This document shows, in pieces, positions 61,284 to 64,000 of a stretch of 64,000 nt of DNA. The DNA is from Spirochaetaceae bacterium. Lineage in GTDB: Bacteria > Spirochaetota > Spirochaetia > B11-G9. How positions within the stretch are numbered: position 1 is the stretch's first letter; each line of letters opens with the position of its first letter. The position numbers were made by a program, and so were the translations under genes. The stretch is taken from the NCBI GenBank assembly GCA_015493635.1, contig WGCU01000018.1:1-64000 (forward strand), written 5' to 3'. Under the pieces are notes generated by a model, which was not told the DNA's origin, ran no database searches, and worked only from the letters and a program-made list of their open reading frames with translations.

Positions 61284-62507
61284 TTAGGTCGTATATTCTG
61301 CATTAATTTTGACATAATCATAACTGAGATCACATCCCCATGCTGTAGCGGAGGCATCACCATCGGAAAGAGCTATCGTAATGATGATATTCTTTTCTTT
61401 AAGTATTCCCCGGACAGAATCAATGTCATAGTCATGCGGTTTCCCTTTATTCATAAGGCAGGAATATCCCGGGGCACCCTGGAAATAGATGGAGACTCCT
61501 TCTGGATCAAAATCTGCTCCGGAATATCCGATAGCAGCAAGTATTCTTCCCCAGTTGGGATCCATACCAAAAAAAGCAGTTTTTACCAGATTGGACGATA
61601 TTACAGACTTCGCAATTTTTTGAGCATCAATTTTACTTTTAGCTCCAGTTACTTCCGCCTCTAACAGCTTTGTAGCTCCCTCACCATCTGCTGCAATTGA
61701 TTTTGCAAGGTAGACGGCAACCATACGCAGTGCTTTTATGAAAAGGTTATACTCAGGAGTAGTCGTTTTTATTTCACTATTTTCGGCTAAACCGTTTGCA
61801 AAGATCAGGACCATATCATTGGTGCTTGTATCACCATCGACACTTATCATGTTAAATGTATCTTCAACTGTTTCACGAAGTGCTTTTGAAAGCATTTCTG
61901 ACGATATTGCGATATCAGTAGTGATAAACGAAAGCATTGTTGCCATATTAGGATGGATCATTCCCGACCCTTTTGCCATTCCGGTTATGGTACACTTCTT
62001 GCCGTCGATTGACAATGAAACACTTGCTTTCTTTTCATAGGTATCGGTCGTTAGAATAGCTTTACATGAATGTAAAAATCCATCCTGAGTATTTTTAATA
62101 GGAAAATTTAGGTCATTAAGGGAGTCTTTTATTTTATTAATGGGAAGGCCGACCCCTATAACTCCTGTTGAAGCGGTAAGTATCTCTTCCGTTTGAGAAC
62201 CAATGAGTTCGGCAGCGTATTCAGCCAGAAGAATATTATTTTCTGCTCCCTCATGGCCGGTGCACGCATTTGCATTTCCACTGTTTACAATGACACCCCT
62301 GACTTTCTGATCTTTATCAAGGATCTTTTTATTACGGGATACACAAGCGGCATGGACTCTGTTTGTTGTGAACATTCCTGCTGCGGCAGCCGGAATACTA
62401 CTTACAATGAGTGCCGTATCCATGCCGTCTTTTTTTATACCGGAATAAAATCCTTCGAAAATAAATCCTTCAGGAATTTTGACAGAATCTTTATCAAGTT
62501 TTAACAC
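61284..62507 (-). CDS. argJ: bifunctional ornithine acetyltransferase / N-acetylglutamate synthase
   Basis: ArgJ recycles the acetyl group from acetylornithine to glutamate, so the pathway is of the cyclic type. The 407-residue protein has GMAKGSGMIHPNMATML with the Ala-Thr self-cleavage site (Thr becomes the nucleophile), SVDGDTSTNDMV, and a conserved GTNP-like end region (DGDASATAWGCDLSYDYV). It replaces a separate argE or argA. Confidence 0.94.
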   Translation of the reverse strand: MLKLDKDSVKIPEGFIFEGFYSGIKKDGMDTALIVSSIPAAAAGMFTTNRVHAACVSRNKKILDKDQKVRGVIVNSGNANACTGHEGAENNILLAEYAAELIGSQTEEILTASTGVIGVGLPINKIKDSLNDLNFPIKNTQDGFLHSCKAILTTDTYEKKASVSLSIDGKKCTITGMAKGSGMIHPNMATMLSFITTDIAISSEMLSKALRETVEDTFNMISVDGDTSTNDMVLIFANGLAENSEIKTTTPEYNLFIKALRMVAVYLAKSIAADGEGATKLLEAEVTGAKSKIDAQKIAKSVISSNLVKTAFFGMDPNWGRILAAIGYSGADFDPEGVSIYFQGAPGYSCLMNKGKPHDYDIDSVRGILKEKNIIITIALSDGDASATAWGCDLSYDYVKINAEYTT

Positions 62508-62527
62508 CTCGGTTCGTCTCCTTTTGT

Positions 62528-63568
62528 TTACAGTACGGCTGGAATAGCTGTAAGACCTTCCTCTTCAGGGTACCCGAAAAGGATATTCATATTCTGAACA
62601 GCCTGGCCGGCTGCTCCCTTTATAAGATTATCAATAGCTCCGACAATAATAACCCTGTTTAGACGTTCATCAAGAGCAAATCCAATATCAATAAAATTTG
62701 ATGAGCGTACAAAGCGGGTTTCAGGTAATTTCCCGGGATCAAGGATACGAACAAAATGTTCATTACGGTAAAAATTTTTATAAAGATAAAAGAGATCATC
62801 CAGAGAAGTGGACTTTTTTAATGATGCATAACTGGTTGTAAGAATTCCTCTGTTCATGGGTATGAGATGAGGAGTAAAAGTAAGCATAACATCTTCACCT
62901 GCTAAAATTGACAATTCCTGCTCAATTTCAGGCGCATGGCGGTGCGACGCAGCTTTGTATGCTTTAACTGACTCATTACACTCCGCGTAATGAACACCCC
63001 GGGACAGTGATCTTCCTGCACCGGAAATACCGGATTTAGCATCAATAATTATTGATGACGGGTTTATTCTTTTTTCTGCAAGAAGAGGTGCAAGCGAGAG
63101 TATGCTGCATGTTGTGTAGCAGCCGGGATTTGCTATAAGGCGGCTTGCCGCTATCTCTATTCTGTTAAGTTCACAGAGGCCATACACTGCTTGTTTCAGT
63201 ATTTTGGTATTTGTGTGTTTTACTCCGTACCATTTCTCATAAACATCTTCATTCTTCAATCTGAAATCAGCACCTAAATCTATAATAACAGTTTTTAAAA
63301 GGATGTCTTCTGTTACTTGACTAAAAGTTAAACCATGAGGCAGTGCAAGAAATATTACATCGCAGGAATCAGCCATTTCTGCGATGTCCATTGAAACACA
63401 TCTGTCAGAAAGAAGCGTATTAAACTGAGAGAAGATATCAGTAAAAGGTTCTCCCTGATAAGTCCTGGATGAAAGATACTTTATTTCTACTTCAGGATGG
63501 CCGGTAAGAAGTCGGACAATTTCTTCCCCAGCATAACCTGTAGCTCCAATAATTCCTGCTTTTATCAT
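62528..63568 (-). CDS. argC: N-acetyl-gamma-glutamyl-phosphate reductase
   Basis: ArgC reduces N-acetylglutamyl phosphate with NADPH. The 346-residue protein has the Rossmann motif GIIGATGYAGEEIVRLL, the catalytic Cys in ANPGCYTTCSILSL, and HRHAPEIEQEL, typical of the family. I start at ATG 63568: an ATG further upstream is in a non-family region that contains the promoter. There is no Shine-Dalgarno, so a leaderless mRNA is likely. It leads argJ, argB and argD. Confidence 0.95.
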   Translation of the reverse strand: MIKAGIIGATGYAGEEIVRLLTGHPEVEIKYLSSRTYQGEPFTDIFSQFNTLLSDRCVSMDIAEMADSCDVIFLALPHGLTFSQVTEDILLKTVIIDLGADFRLKNEDVYEKWYGVKHTNTKILKQAVYGLCELNRIEIAASRLIANPGCYTTCSILSLAPLLAEKRINPSSIIIDAKSGISGAGRSLSRGVHYAECNESVKAYKAASHRHAPEIEQELSILAGEDVMLTFTPHLIPMNRGILTTSYASLKKSTSLDDLFYLYKNFYRNEHFVRILDPGKLPETRFVRSSNFIDIGFALDERLNRVIIVGAIDNLIKGAAGQAVQNMNILFGYPEEEGLTAIPAVL

Positions 63569-63574
63569 GCAGGT

Positions 63575-63603
63575 ATGATACGTACTCCCCCTGAAACTGT
63601 CAA
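63575..63603 (-). promoter_or_regulatory. promoter of the arg operon, probably giving a leaderless mRNA
   Basis: On the minus strand TTGACA (63598-63603) and TATCAT (63575-63580) are separated by 17 bases, and six bases lie between the -10 box and the argC ATG. This is the clearest of the leaderless-type promoters. I see no ARG-box-like dyad. Confidence 0.7.
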
Positions 63604-63697
63604 TCATTTGCACCATAATGAGTAATAACATAATTTAATAGGGGCTTTAAAATAATTAATTTTTACTTTATATTCTCTTTAATGGAGATATTTACCA

Positions 63698-64000
63698 ATG
63701 CGTATAGGAAAGAATGAATTTAATACAGAAAATCAAGTCTATATTATGGGTATTTTGAATGTAACTCCTGATTCTTTTTCTGACGGCGGGAAGTTCAATA
63801 CGATCAATAATGCGGTAAAACAGGCCCTGCGTATGGAAAGAGAAGGGGCCTCTCTTATCGATGTCGGGGGTGAATCAACACGGCCGGGACATGAAAGCGT
63901 ATCTGCTGATGAGGAAATTTCAAGAGTTGTTCCCGTTATAACTGAGCTTAAGAAGAATTTATCAATACCAATTTCAATTGATACTTCCAAGGCTGCTGTA
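63698..64000 (+). CDS. folP: dihydropteroate synthase, 5' part (window edge)
   Basis: The frame from ATG 63698 (GGAGA upstream) runs off the right edge with 101 codons. It reads YIMGILNVTPDSFSDGGKF, the pterin-binding N-terminal signature of dihydropteroate synthase, then GASLIDVGGESTRPGHESV and ISIDTSKAAV. The enzyme joins pterin and p-aminobenzoate in folate synthesis and is the sulfonamide target. The 3' half is outside the window. Confidence 0.95.
   Translation, partial: MRIGKNEFNTENQVYIMGILNVTPDSFSDGGKFNTINNAVKQALRMEREGASLIDVGGESTRPGHESVSADEEISRVVPVITELKKNLSIPISIDTSKAAV

Overview
This is a chromosomal segment of an AT-rich, free-living, anaerobic-type spirochaete of the Treponema/Spirochaeta lineage. 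The best evidence is a FlaB-type periplasmic flagellin, a BpuR-like PUR-domain protein, a short SMC, many lipoproteins with spirochaete-style lipoboxes alongside a LolCDE export system, and an Rnf complex in the order C-D-G-E-A-B. Species cannot be named from the sequence alone.

Layout. 1-3070 is the right end of an integrated element: an unknown 155-residue gene, an IS66-like remnant, an excisionase-like HTH protein and a tyrosine recombinase facing away from a tRNA-Gly(TCC) gene that is the likely attachment site. 3239-8484 holds a PUR protein, rnhB, smc and two envelope proteins. 8488-15307 is one long operon. It starts with the conserved ffh-rpsP-khpA-rimM-trmD-rplS block and continues into FliK-like and FlhB-C-terminal-like (FlhX) genes, an HD-GYP phosphodiesterase, yraN and small spirochaetal genes. 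15315-21000 holds an exported HEAT protein and a lipoprotein behind a possible sigma-28 promoter, coaD, rpmF-acpP-rnc, a CCA-adding-enzyme-like gene and flaB with its own sigma-28-like promoter. 21012-36936 carries ileS, a lipoprotein, hisH-hisF, an FmdB-type zinc ribbon, the iscS-thiI sulfur relay, a divergent ArsR regulator, aroB, an HrpA/HrpB-like helicase, hisS, a poly(A)-polymerase-like enzyme and an exported TPR protein.

36942-47811 contains a P-loop/Asp23 fusion, an unknown membrane protein coupled to rnfCDGEAB, a divergent GH57-family protein and an exported FN3-like protein. 47863-58500 has a Cas2-like small protein, prfB with its programmed frameshift, a CheY-like receiver, a PEGA protein, ftsY, lolC-lolD-lolE, tRNA-Asp and tRNA-Pro, a LysM protein, a uridine-kinase-like protein and an exported Tyr-repeat protein. 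The window ends with yidD, a 56-residue gene, the arginine operon argC-J-B-D on the minus strand, and the start of folP.

Functionally the window is mostly core: translation and RNA processing, SRP targeting (Ffh and FtsY), lipoprotein sorting, ion-coupled ferredoxin:NAD oxidoreduction, arginine synthesis and motility. Three points stand out. Several genes (rnhB, coaD, the Cas2-like gene, yidD, argC) have strong -35/-10 promoters whose expected start site falls on the ATG, with no Shine-Dalgarno sequence, which suggests leaderless mRNAs. Two copies of a palindromic dispersed repeat sit exactly between convergent gene pairs and run into their stop codons. Several proteins of familiar fold lack key catalytic residues.
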